Source: Begonia masoniana | Taxonomy: Eukaryota; Streptophyta; Magnoliopsida; Cucurbitales; Begoniaceae | DNA: 64,000 nucleotides | Assembly (NCBI GenBank): GCA_022432975.1 | Contig: CM039512.1 | Span: 2,342,519 to 2,406,518, forward strand | Reading direction: 5' to 3' | Shown: piece by piece, positions 17,342 through 29,599 of the stretch | Position numbering within the stretch: the stretch's first letter is position 1 | Layout: each line of letters opens with the position of its first letter | Position numbers and translations under genes: made by a program | The notes under the pieces: model-generated | Database searches by the model: none | What the model was told of the DNA's origin: nothing | The model's input: the letters and a program-made list of their open reading frames with translations, nothing else

Positions 17342-20201
17342 ATGGAACGAACGATTGAACAGTCCTCTGATGCTCTGAGGGGTATTAGAGTTCAAGCCCC
17401 TCTGGTTAGTCTAAATTAAACCGCTCTCAACTTTAATTTCCACGCTTCCAGTATTTTGAAATTTCTCGTTTCCTTCAAGTGCAAATTCTTGTTTTAGCAA
17501 ATATTGGGATTGGGAATAGGTGCTTTTGCTTCAGGTCTGGTTGGGTTTTAGCATCTGGCTGTTGAATTGGGTTTTTCTTTTACTCCGACTAGTATTTTAG
17601 CTTGTTAAGCTCTATTTGGGGAAATTTTTACAATTTGGATCTCACCCTTCTGTGGTTTCAGCGGTTTATTGCATTGTCTTTGGGAGTTTTCTAAGAAACC
17701 CAGATAGTCTTATAGAAATGGAAGGAGATCTTAGGAAGTTTTTGAAGTCGATGAACGTGACTTTTAAACTCGTCTTATTTTGCATGTTTCAACTTATAGT
17801 TTTTCCCCCCTTTTGAAATGCTTAACACTATTAGTAAGATTTCAAGTTTAAACATTGAAGATGAAGCTGGAAACTACGATTATATAGTTCATTTACGTAG
17901 AGAGCAAAGAAATGATTAAGAAATGATCTGTTATTTGTCTGTCCCAACTTATGAGGCAATATGCTTGCTCCATGAATTCATTTTTCATGAAAGGCATCAT
18001 GCAATATTTCTCTGCGAGTTACATATGCTTATTGGTAGTAATATACAATAACTCGACAATTATCGATCTTTTGTGATTATTTGGTGCTTATATTTATAGT
18101 GCTTTTAAGGGCATTTAATGAAGTTCCTATCCCCTTGGATCAATGAAGTCATGTCACTCCCAATTATTCCTGCTATAGACTTGTTATTTACTCAAGGGCT
18201 TTATTTTTACTACTCGCATGAACTTCTATGCAGTGTAATGCAATGACTGTTATGGTACTTATAATATTGTTTTCCTTGAGTAGTTTTAATTCTTGATATT
18301 GTGTTTGTTCTTCGAGCTGAAATTTTTTGTTTATGCCGTGCTTTCAGGACACTTTGATATATTAAGTGTCTGAACCATGGTTTTTGCTTTTATATATATT
18401 AAGTGTTTCCTCGGAGATATTTATATTTTAGACAGTTGATCATCGTTTTTATGTCATATTTTTTATAAGATATTTCATGATATTTGAGAGAGGTATTGGA
18501 TCTGTTAAAGTTTGACGAAATAATGGAATAACCATATTAATCTCATTCATAACCGAAAGAACGGAATGTGGGGGCTGAAAATTTATCTCGTGTCTGTTTT
18601 GAAAATGTCGTATATAAGATTATGACTGACTATAATGGGGGAATTATCTTGTACCAAATTATTGGAGAAGTAATTTCAATAGTAATGGATTGAGACTTCT
18701 GATTTCGTCTACAACCTGAAAACTAGAGAATAGGTTTTCCAATATGAAAGCTAGAGTTTTGCTTATTGTTTTTGAAAGTCTGCATCATTTCTCCTTCTTT
18801 CCACAATTTGAGTGATTTAGATCTTTGCACTATCTATGGAAACTAGAGTATTCGGAATGATACCCCACTTCTAACTTTTAATTTTTGAATTCCAATTGTT
18901 CAGCATTATTTACTTGTTTTTAATTTCATCTAACTTGAATCTTTGTCTAGGTTGACTCTGTATCATGCTATTGCAAAGTAGACTCAGGTTTGAAATCGGT
19001 CGTTGGGGCAAGAAAATTTGTCCCCGGGGCAAAACTTTGCATCCAGCCCGATATTTATCCAAATAGGCACAAAAGCAAGAACTCACGCAGGGAAAGAACA
19101 CGAGTTCAACCACCCCTCTTACCTGGACTTCCGGATGATCTGGCCATTGCCTGTCTCATCCGAGTCCCTCGCGTAGAACATAGGAAGCTGCGATTAGTCT
19201 GCAAGAGATGGTGCCGCCTTCTGATGGGAAATTTCTATTACTCTCTTAGGAAAAGACTTGGCATGGCTGAAGAGTGGGTGTATGTTATTAAACGAGACCG
19301 TGATGGGAGGATCTCTTGGCATGCGTTTGATCCGAATTGTCAATTATGGCAGCCTCTTCCTCCCGTTCCGTTGGAATATTCCGAGGCTCTTGGGTTTGGC
19401 TGTGCGGTTCTTAGTGGTTGTCACTTGTACTTGTTTGGCGGAAAAGACCCAATAAAAGGGTCGATGAGACGAGTCATTTTCTACAGTGCTAGGACGAATA
19501 AGTGGCATCGAGCTCCCGATATGCTTCGAAAACGACATTTATTCGGTGCCTGTGTTATAAACAACTGCCTTTATGTTGCGGGTGGGGAATGTGAAGGGAT
19601 TCATAGAACTCTTCGATCAGCGGAAGTTTATGATCCGAATAAGAACAGGTGGAGCTTCATTTCGGATATGAGCACAGCCATGATGCCCTTCATCGGGGTA
19701 GTTCACAACGGATCGTGGTTCCTCAAGGGACAAGGGTCCCATGGTGAGGTCATGAGCGAAGCGTATTTGCCGGAGACAAACACATGGACTTCAGTTCAAG
19801 AAGGGATGTTGTCCGGTTGGATTAACCCAAGTATTTCCTTAAATGGACATCTCTATTCGTCAGATTGCCGAGATGGATGCAAGCTGAGAATTTACGATGG
19901 TGCCACTGATTCTTGGAGCAAATTTATCGACAGCAAACTTCATCTCGGGAGTTCTCGTGCTTTAGAGGCAGCTGCTCTTGTTTCGCTAAACGGGAAAATT
20001 TGCATAGTCCGTAATAACATGAGCCTTAGCCTAGTCGATATCTCATGCTCGGATAGGCATGTGGAGACTAATCCCTATCTATGGGAGAATATTGCGGGGA
20101 AAGGTCCTCTTCGAACCCTCGTCACAAATTTATGGTCCAGCATAGCCGGTCGGAGCGGTTTGAAGAGTCACATTGTGCATTGTCAGGTTCTTCAAGCCTA
20201 A
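17342..20201 (+). CDS. SAGL1: F-box/kelch-repeat protein, At1g55270/SAGL1-like
   Basis: Two coding exons: 17342-17404 (21 residues, MERTIEQSSDALRG...) and 18951-20201, separated by a 1546-bp GT-AG intron, giving 437 residues (Arabidopsis At1g55270 is 434). Starting at the downstream ATG 18990 would lose the conserved VDSVSCYCKVDSGLK segment that the spliced model restores in frame. F-box at about residues 80-120 (LPGLPDDLAIACLIRVPR, RLVCKRWCRL). Kelch repeats include LYLFGGKDPIKGS, LYVAGGECEG, SAEVYDPNKNRW and the conserved end KSHIVHCQVLQA. In Arabidopsis SAGL1 is an SCF adaptor that lowers cuticular wax production through CER3 turnover; the same role here is inferred. The gene lies 9.4 kb from a HUB2-like gene, its near neighbour in Arabidopsis too. 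Confidence 0.94.
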
Positions 20202-21867
20202 AACAACGGTTCGGTTCGGTTCATGCGCCAATCTCCTGCAATTCGAAGACATTTATTTGTCATGAGAAGCTGTTAATGGTATTTAGAAGAAAAGGGGTTA
20301 TAAATTGGTTTTTGGAATAGAATTTTGAGTTCATTTGTCACTGAATTCATGAACAGAGAAGATTTACCTCTTGAATTGTAAAGTATTTTTTATTCCAGTT
20401 TAGATTTGTCTTGGTGCCTTGTACTGTTGGGAAAGCTTTTTGTTAATATAGTGCATTATTTATGAGCTAGTCTATGGAATCTCGGTTAAATCTCAATGTA
20501 TTTTATGTCACAGCTCGACATGTACAAGAAGGGTCAGTGTGAAGATACAGCTCATACCAATAAGAATATACAATTTTACATTGTTTGAGAAAGTAAAAAA
20601 TTCATAGTTTATAAATACAGTGTCCATCTAACACGTTTTGGGCTACCCCAAGAACAAAATTGTGCGGGCGTTTGAGGAAAACAGACAATTTTGTACTGGG
20701 CGCACGAGTGGACGCTACAAACGAAGAAGAATTATTATTTTTATTGGAAAAATAATTATAGTTTGATTTTAATGTGAAGTATATATAATTATGTTTGGGC
20801 AAATGCTTGTTATTGCATTGCAAAATTTGAGATAATTGACTTATTTTATAAAGTATTAAATAGTTTTATCCAAAAATTATAATTTAGGTCTAATAATGTC
20901 TGTAAATATAAATAGGAAAAATAAAACAGGAGACTGCTCTCGTTCTTGGTTGTTCTGTCTTCCGGTTTCCACTGTTTTTCTCGTACTAGTCCGAGTTTCA
21001 GAGTTCAGAGTAAGCTTTCCCTTCTCCGATATTCGATTTAAGCTACACCAACGACGAGAACAAAGGGTGGCTCAATCTAATCCATCTACACCGTTGTATC
21101 ACTCATTCTCTTTCATTTAGAGGTGAGAAGTTTAATCCGTTTAATCACAATGGATGCATCATTCAGTATAATTTTTCATTTTTTGTTCGATATTGTTGGG
21201 TAAATCAAAAAATTTGGTGCAGTTTTTTTTTTAATCTTATATGGTTTTTGATTCCTTAGAATAACCTTGGAATTTCTTTCTTTTTTATGCTTTTAATATT
21301 GTTTGTTTAAGAAAAGTGATACGAGTCATAATTTTTTGGGGGAATTAAGCTTAGTAATTGACCAATCGAGGTTTGTGAGGAATTTATTCGGGTGGAGTTT
21401 CAGTATGAACTCACATTTATTAGGAATAATTGGTCGTCACATAGAACTTCATTCACATTTATTAGGAATAATTGGTCGTGATATTGAAATTTGCTCTAAA
21501 TAACCTGAAGAAGTATAAGCTTCGACTCGGAGAAGCACCAGAACAATCATTTCGCTGCCTTTTGAGATACGCAGTGTTGATATGTCAATTTTTTTTTTCT
21601 TTCTTGAGTGATTCTAACTCTTATGAAAATGGTAGTGCTGTCTTCATTGAATCTTCTCATTTACGATCTTTCATGGTCTGAAATATGTCATTCAACTATT
21701 CCTTCGACATGTGTTTGAACCATCAAAATTTTTATCCCTCATTCTCATCGTTCCCATTTCTCACACAAAATGCAGTTTGGGTCCAATAGTTATGACAAGA
21801 AAATTTTATTAGTTGTTACCAATCATTGAATGTTTTCCATTTACTTTCATGGTGACTGCAGAATAAG
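20202..21867 (+). other. Intergenic region and 5' leader of the SF1-like gene
   Basis: 3' flank of the F-box gene to about 20580, then AT-rich DNA. A likely leader exon of the next gene spans about 20930-21122 (pyrimidine-rich, ending at a donor AGGTGAG), and the leader intron ends at GACTGCAG just before 21862. Inside that intron a 27-base sequence is directly repeated (21411-21437 and 21451-21477). No additional gene seen. Confidence 0.5.
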
Positions 21868-24800
21868 ATGGCTACAAAGGTGGACAAAACTACCTGTCAG
21901 CCCTGGGAGTGGCAATATATCAGGAACAAATACTCCTACCGGCAGCCAAAAGGTTTCCATGTTTTCGGCAAAAGCTGGATTTGTCATACCAAAAAACAAA
22001 CTTTTGGGATCAATGGTTCCTATATTTCGAGGAGGTACTAAATTGGGAGTTACTGATTCTTCTGATGGAGAAAGTAACAGGCAGGTGAAGAGGAAAACAA
22101 AATGGGGTTCTGATCCTACAGTAGATGTCGCAGTTAGAAAGGGAAGAGCTTTGGCTTATCAGGTGCATATTACCCTGCATGGTCGATTTCTTATAAAGTA
22201 TCATTTTGGTTCGTCATGGCACTTTGGACTATAGTTGGAATCTTTTCTCATGCATTCCTGCTCTATTATTTTACTTCAATTATTTTTTTACTTGTCACAT
22301 ATTTACTTTTTTTTATAATCTGAGTGTAAAATCTGCATTTTTCTCGATTAGTTTATCTCTTTTTTGGTCGGTAATAAAAGTGTACAGATAAAAAAAGATG
22401 TTTACAAATGAGAAAATTGACAAAATGCTCCATGCTCCTAAAAGCCGATGCTAAGTGGAAAACAGCTAGTGTCTTAACACGCTAACACATAAAAATAGTG
22501 TACACTAAAAGGAGTTCTCAGCTTCTTTAATCCAACAATATTTTCCTATTGTGGCAATTTCAAACCCAAAGACATATCAACACCAAATTGTGCAACACCC
22601 CCCATCCACCCTACCAATAATATGGGAGTGCAATACAAACTCTTCACCGACTTAATGCAATTGCCCAAACGAGTATATTATGTGACATGATTTGTTGTTT
22701 ATCATACAAATTTGAGCAGATTAGAGTAGATCAAATTACACAGTTGCTGAGTTCAAGAACTTTAGAGGCTACAGAATTCCACGAGGAGCTGATAGAAACC
22801 AAGAATATTGAAGAAAAAATTTCTCTTGCTCAGGTTAATGACGAGGTAAAAGTTTTATAACCATTTTCTTCTTCATATCTGGTGTATTTCCAATCTTCTT
22901 TTCAATAATTGTAAATGCCTTATTCAGGACTTGAAACGTAAGTCTGAAATGTTGGAACTTGAAAAGCTAGAAGCTATTGGTAAGTTTATCTGGTTTTTTT
23001 CCTGTGCGCTTTATTTTTATTTTAAAGCATTTCATGAATATGCATTTATGGTATTCAGGTGAAATACTAAAGTTGAATCCAAGTTTCAAGGTCCCATCCA
23101 ACTACAAACCATTGCTGAAAGAGGAAAAATTTCCTATCCCTGTAAGTTTGTGGTTTCATCTACAAGTTGACCACTATTTGCTAATTTTTTACCTGCATTC
23201 CATATAGATATTTAAATTAGTAATTGGTTTAATGACTGATGTGAATAAAAGAGATATTAGGTTATTGGTCTTGTAAACATTTGGATAATGCAGAGTAACT
23301 TTCAAGCACAAAACTGGTATCGAATTTCTGTCACCCTCAAATACCTTGTCATAATATGTTATAGGATCTGTCATTCCTTTCTTTGCTTGATGCATGAAGA
23401 TAAAGTGAAATAAGTGCCAACTTTGACATCATTGACTTCATTGTTAAGCTGTGTTCATGATGATAAAGGTTGGTGGCATAATTTTAAATGGGAGTGCTTG
23501 GAATACAGAGCAACTACAATTAGGTGATGAACTTTTATGACTTTAGCTCTGGAGCCTGAAGTGGATGTAAAACACGCTATGGAGCGTGGTCTTGAATATC
23601 GTCATTCCTTTATCAATTATTAGTCTCATGTCCAGCTTTATTCGTTGGTTCAGTTCATGTTTTCAATTTCAACAGACCATTTTCTTCTCAGAGAGATTTT
23701 AAGGGACCAGATTTCATGATTTGAATGAAATTATGAAAATGACTTTATGAAACCTAATGGTGGTAGAACCCACTCATGGATAAAAAACGTCTATGTTTCT
23801 TACCATGAACTTTCTGTTCTGAAGCGTTGAATGTGATTGCTTTTTTATAAATCAATCCCATCTTATGGCTAAAAATTTGGCTCATGTTAGTTCGTTCTTG
23901 CGCATTATCAGTTCATCTACATTTCAAGTTGTGGTGAGACCAATGGGACTATTGGATTCTTTATACTAGCTTGTCAACTCGCCTCTGCAGGTCAAAGAAT
24001 TCCCTGGGTTCAACTTTATTGGTCTAATATATGGGCCGAATGGCGAAAATCGTAAGCGGTTAGAAAAGGTAAGGAGATCTTGACCTATTTTTTAATCTGC
24101 CAATGCATGTTTGATTCTGCACTCTAGTTTTTTTCTTTTTTTTTTTTTTTTTTGTGTTTTTCCTTTTCTGACATGCCATCTAAATACATTAGGAGACTGG
24201 AGCCAAAATAAAAATATGTGGCCTAAAAGCAGGGACGACGGTGAAGGTAATTTCTTCAGAACTCGAAACAATTATACTGGAAATATTTTCTGATTCAAGA
24301 AATTTGCAGGAAGAAATTAAACCGACTGATGGAATTGAAATCCAAAGTTTGTATGGAGAGCTTAACGTTCATATATCAGCAGACACGTTTGATAAAATAG
24401 ATGCCGCAGCTTCAGTTGTCGAAATCTTGCTGACTTCAATATCAGTGAGTAAAGTCAAAGAAAACTTTCTGATGACATGGATTTTACCATCTTGTTGATG
24501 ATAACTCTAAGCCACACCTTGAAATTATTTTTTCATCTTCCACCATCCAGTTGTCTCGTTGGAGACTGCTTCAATTCATCTTGTTAATAACTGCTTGCTT
24601 TTGCCAGGAAAATTTACCAGCTGTTTCCACAAGCTCTGTGGATAGTACTTCTGTTCTTAATCAAAGGGAAGATGTAAGAACCTCTGGACTGGCACCTGGG
24701 GCTGCATTGCATCAGGGAGTAGTGCAACAAGTGACGGAGAGTAGGCAGAGTTCTGTACGAGGTCAGTTTCAATACCCAGGTCAATGGTTACAGCCTGGTC

Positions 24801-26185
24801 CTTCTCACATTCCGATGCAATCGCCTCGCTTTATATCCCCTCCAAATCATTCAGCACCCTTTGTTGAAATGCCAGTTTATACGTCACCCTCTGCACCATC
24901 TAATTTGCCATCATTATTTGGGCATCCACCTGTTCAGGGTGTTGGATTTAATGCAAATTTCCAAAACCCACCTGTTTTTCCTTCCAGATTTCATTCACCC
25001 GCACCAATGCCGCATCAACCACATATGGTGGATCTTGTTGGCACATCCGGATTTCCTTCTATGGTGGCTCAACGACCATCATTGGTCCGACCACTTGTTC
25101 CGGCTCCTTTTTCATTTCCTGGCAGTCAGCCTCCACCAACTGAGTTGTCAGTGCCATCACGGCCTCAACCTATGCTTAATGTATCGGCAGGATTGCTTCT
25201 TGAACGGCATCATACTCCATCTGATGCTTCTCCTGGTTGGCCAGGGGCCTTGGGAGGCACCCCTTCTCATGTTTTATCTAATATTAGACTGATGACTCTG
25301 CCAATGGACTTGGTCCACAGGCCTCCTGAACCAAGAGGCTTATCTTCAAATTTATCGGGAAATATGAATGCAATGCCTCGATTGGAGCTTCCTAGTGCAT
25401 TTCCAGCTCCATTGCAACCCACCATTATGCCAACCACCGTCCCTCGTCCTTTGAATCACGGTGGAGGATCTACTCCTATATCTTCACTAGCTCGGCCCTC
25501 ATTTCCATCACAACCTTTGCAATCAGGAATGCAAACTTCTCTTGGTAGTATGCCAATCAATGCTCCAAAGCAGCACCCAATGGCAACATCTCAAGGATCT
25601 GGTGATTTCTCTTTTCAACCACCTCAGGGGCTGCAACATACCGCTGCTCAAGCCATGCAGGTCCCAGCAGCTCATAATATTCTGCAACCTCCGGCTCCTC
25701 AGGTACCATCTTTTCGGTTTAGTGTTCCTCCCACTTCAACTCCTAGACCTGTTAATCAAGTATTTCCTCATCCACAAGCCGGTGGCCTGGTTGGCCAACA
25801 TCAAGGTCCGATGCCTTCAAACTTGCATTCTGGCTTATCTATGTCACCTAGACTTCAAAGTTTTCCCTGACTTAAATTTTCGCCCAACTAGAACTCCATC
25901 CCCACATATGGTTTCGCCAAGCTTCGGTCCAATACCCCCAAACCTCAATCCAATGGTTGCCTTCCCTCCCATGCCGCCAAATGTGTGCAACCTCAACATA
26001 ACTACCCTTCAAGAGGTATTCGACCAGAACTCCCATTAGGTCGGAGCCAACAATTTATGGGCAATCTTCCCTTTTCTGCCGGTAAGCCACCCTCAACTTC
26101 TGGCGGACAGCAAATTTATGACCCCTTTTCACCCACAACGATGACTGTCCCGCCAAAGCAGCGGCCTGATGGCAATCCATCCTAG
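21868..26185 (+). CDS. SF1-like KH-domain RNA-binding protein (branchpoint-binding type) with frame breaks
   Basis: Coding exons on phase: 21868-22162, 22720-22845, 22928-22979, 23059-23141, 23991-24068, 24193-24246, 24310-24444, 24608-26185. An N-terminal basic segment (QVKRKTKWG) and an SF1-like helical region ([19 protein letters not shown]) lead to a KH domain: [20 protein letters not shown] then [17 protein letters not shown] takes the place of the KH GxxG loop. After about residue 300 the protein is a long Pro/Met/Gln-rich tail. SF1/BBP proteins bind intron branchpoints early in spliceosome assembly; this role is inferred from the family. Three small insertions break the frame: one T near 21895 just after MATKVDKTT, one T in the TTTT run at about 25859-25862, and a GT at about 25983-25986. 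Beyond each, the family-like sequence resumes in another frame and ends at TAG 26183-26185. Confidence 0.75.
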
Positions 26186-26780
26186 TGACTAGCATGAGTT
26201 TTAGCAACCCTTGAAATTAGTTATTAATCCATCTAAGGACCTGGTTTCTAATCCAGTAGTGGTTGAAGATGATTTACTCCTTGTTAGGTAGTTTATTCTC
26301 TTGCTTTATGCTGTATTCACTGAAATATATACAGCTGTTGGATGCCTTTTTAACTAGAGCTGCATTTTTGAAGCTTGAACATGAATGACAATTCTATTTA
26401 ATGTTTATTCCGAGGCTATTTTGAAGTGATCGAGATCGATATGGTGAATACAAGTTGTTAAACTCTAGTATGAATAGAAAATCAGAAAATTGATGCAAGC
26501 CGGATCAAAATGATCAGTTCGGATCATTAGGGTTCCTCGATTTCTTGAACAATCTAACAGTGGAAAATTGTACTTGAAGAATCATCAAATGCCTCAGAAG
26601 CATCTCTTCTAAGAATTTTTACACTACTTAAGAAAAAAAAAAAAATCTATAGAAGCTGAGTTGAAGAGACGCTTGGGACTTAGATTCTTGATTAGGAAGA
26701 AACACAAGTTTGTTTAGTTGAATTTATGTACAAATTCAGTAATAATACGATACAAATTGGAAACTTCAACACCAAAATAT
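26186..26780. other. Intergenic, between convergent genes
   Basis: Only the 3' flanks of the SF1-like gene (plus) and the unknown gene (minus) are expected here. It has an A-rich run at 26633-26644 and nothing else recognisable. Confidence 0.6.
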
Positions 26781-28622
26781 TCAGACCGAGGGGCCGGATC
26801 TAAGCACCCTCTCCAATTTCTCGGCCATGGTGTAATCCTTTTCGGCAAGAGGGCCAGCTGGAAATGGAGTAATCTCGACAACTAGGTGAGGAGTAGGAAG
26901 CTCATCAAATAAAGCTCTCACATTGTTGCAGCAGACGCTTTCCCCATGAGCGCTCTCTCTCCTGATTTGACAACCCTTTGAATACCACCAAGAAAGATCG
27001 ATATCATCGAGTTATATAGAAATCTCATATCATACATGAACTATAGATGAGTCCTACCTTGTGGGAAGTGGCATCGGTGAAGTTATCGTCCTCCGCCAGG
27101 AGGGATGCAATGGCTTTCAGCAAGTGTCGCCCTTTGGATTTAGATGGTACTCTATAGTTTCTTCGAAGTGTACCCTTTGTCGTGGGATGCCATTTGCTGA
27201 CCAATTTCCTTCTGTCAGCTGCCTCATCCACTGATGAATCAATCATAAATTATGTAAGTCGAGCGACGAAATGAACAGAATTTCTATGTTTCATTCTTTT
27301 AAGAAACAAATAATTGATCGTTAAACTATCAGCCCCTCATTGTTTACTGAGATGAAAAAAAAGAAAACAAACATATCTAGACCAGAAGAAGATTCAACTT
27401 CAGAAGTCAAATGTTTTCAGGAACTAATGTTTTGGAAGAGCAATCAAGGAATAGATTTGACTGCTAGAATCACTAAACTTGATGCAGTTCATAATAAATT
27501 TAACATTTCGAATACAGTTCTGCACAAATACACTCTAAAATATCTCTCCATGGAGACGGTTTCTTTTGCACAAAGGTAAGTTTACAGTTCTAAACAAGAG
27601 CGTAGAAATATAGCAGCCATCAGTAGCTGAACTGCTGAAGCCTGAAAATGCATGTTTGTCATCAGAAACAAACTATAATGAAGAGAAAGGAAATACGAGT
27701 GAGGAAAAGAGATCGTTCAGAAAAATAAACATGTTAATCCATTACAACTACTCAAAGAAGTGGAATATGACTAAGCTAAAAAAAAAAAGATTTTATGTTA
27801 CTGAACAGGATTTCATGATATGAACTCCTAATTTTTTAATTACTTCTTGGTATTGTAATAATAATAATTCCACAGCTCCTTAAAATTTGTTGCTTCTACA
27901 ATGCCTAAATCACCATTACTATGGTCAATTATGTGCAGCTTTGAAACACTCATTGTCTGCTCAAGAAAGTCTTCTACTAGTTTAACGCAAATAAATGGCG
28001 ATAAAGATCAAAGAACCCCAGAAACCTGGTTTCCCTTGTATGCTCTCCAACCACTTAGAGAAGCCCAAATCAGTGGATTCGCCATCGCCATCACCACCCG
28101 CACCTGCCCCTAAATCTGAGAGAAAAGAAACATTCAAGCAGTAAATACCCATATTAAATCCTTCGCACAAAATTTACTAAGAGACCAAGAAGGAAAACAT
28201 CGTCATTATATAAGCAGACCTGATAAAAGTGGACTAGCTTGAGATCCAGCCAAACCAGCCTTCAGTAGCGCATAAAAGATGCAAATCCTACCCGCCCACA
28301 AAACCGGAGCCTCAAGCAAAGAAGCATGAGCGGGTATTACAGTACCAAACTTGTTGGAATTGATATCGGCACCGTCGTTTGCTCCAATACAGCAAGCTTT
28401 TAAGAGTTCTTGCGGGGTGAGTTTCGAAAGCAGGAAACAGAGATTTGGGTAGCGAAGTGAAGGAGCTGAAGCTGGTGAAGTTGACGTAAGTGGATAGGGA
28501 TGGTGATCCGCAGGGAGTAGTGAACAAGAGAAAGAAGCATATCTCGAATTTGCAAAGCCCGATCTTTGGCTTAACAACGATAACAATGAACTGGAAATTT
28601 GTAGATCACATGGTCTCATCAT
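26781..28622 (-). CDS. Conserved plant protein of unknown function (4 exons)
   Basis: Exons on the minus strand: 28220-28622, 28026-28115, 27058-27230, 26781-26975; phases agree and give 286 residues. Start is ATG 28622 (MMRPCDLQIS); the frame upstream opens only with TTG. The first 60 or so residues are rich in Ser, Leu and Arg with few acids, which could be an organelle-targeting peptide. Exon 1 has a hydrophobic stretch (APVLWAGRICIFYALLKAGL). Exon 2 is Gly/Asp-rich. Exons 3 and 4 look strongly constrained, with WHPTTKGTLRRNYRVPSKSK, FTDATSHKGCQIRRESAHGE, CCNNVRALFDELPTPHLVVE and the end KLERVLRSGPSV. I recognise these as typical of a plant-conserved protein but know no activity for it. 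No catalytic motif is evident. Confidence 0.65.
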
Positions 28623-29599
28623 CTCAGCAGCTATTGTCTCAAAACGTCGTCGTCGATTTGTAACTTTGACCAGACACAAAGTTAGATTACAAGATCATGC
28701 AGGTTAATTAAACAAATAAAACATTTTATTCTTCTTTGTTAATTTGTAAATTCAGCATTAGGTATTAATTTAAACTATAAATTAAAAAGCAAGAATTAAT
28801 CATTAATTTATTTTTTTTTAGAAGATACAATTATTATAATAAATTATAAATATTTAAAATAAATAATTAATTAAATCAAGCAATCAAAATTTGATGCAAA
28901 AAAATAAAAATAGAGTGTATCGTAATTTCAACCAAAAAAAAAAATCTAAAAATATTATTTAATTAATAATTACTTTTGTAAGAAATAAAATATTTTGCGG
29001 AGAATAACATCAAAACTAAACAAAAACACAAACTTCACAAAACATCGTCAAAAACCATTTTCGAAACAAATACTATGTCCACATATATAGGTACCAAAAA
29101 TTGAAAACCGAATATTATTAGTCCGGTCCTAATTTTTCTCAAAACGAAAGCAGACCGGATCAGACCTGACCACATCACATACACCCCCACCCCCTATATA
29201 CCAATCAATATTCACTACGTCAGAAAATATAAATTAAAAAATAAAAATAACAAATAAATGTGACATAACTCTTTATATAAACCAAACTATTCTTATTTAC
29301 TATACCAATATATATCAACTTTACCAACTTTAAAAGCAAAAATAAAAATAAAAATAAAAATAAATAGCTTTTAACAAAACCACACTTTCTGCAACTGCTC
29401 AAGCTTCAGCTTTTCAATTCAGGTATGGTTTTGTTACATATTTGTAGCTGTTTCTATTAACAGTTGAGTCGACTAAGCTGAGAATTAGCTACCACGAGTT
29501 ATAATCAATCAATGGTGTCAGACTAACTCTTAACAAAAAAAATAACAGCATATACAAGAAGCTATTTCAGTATGCCTCTATATTTTCACAAACCGAACA
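28623..29599. other. Intergenic AT-rich DNA
   Basis: Upstream flank of the unknown gene and 3' flank of the HUB2-like gene. It includes an AAATA microsatellite at about 29337-29364. No gene seen. Confidence 0.55.

Noticed and set aside
25862..26012. A possible last intron in the SF1-like gene instead of frameshifts
   Set aside because: A GT and a downstream AG exist, but the stretch between them encodes Pro-rich family-like sequence ([21 protein letters not shown]) in one frame, so small insertions explain it better.
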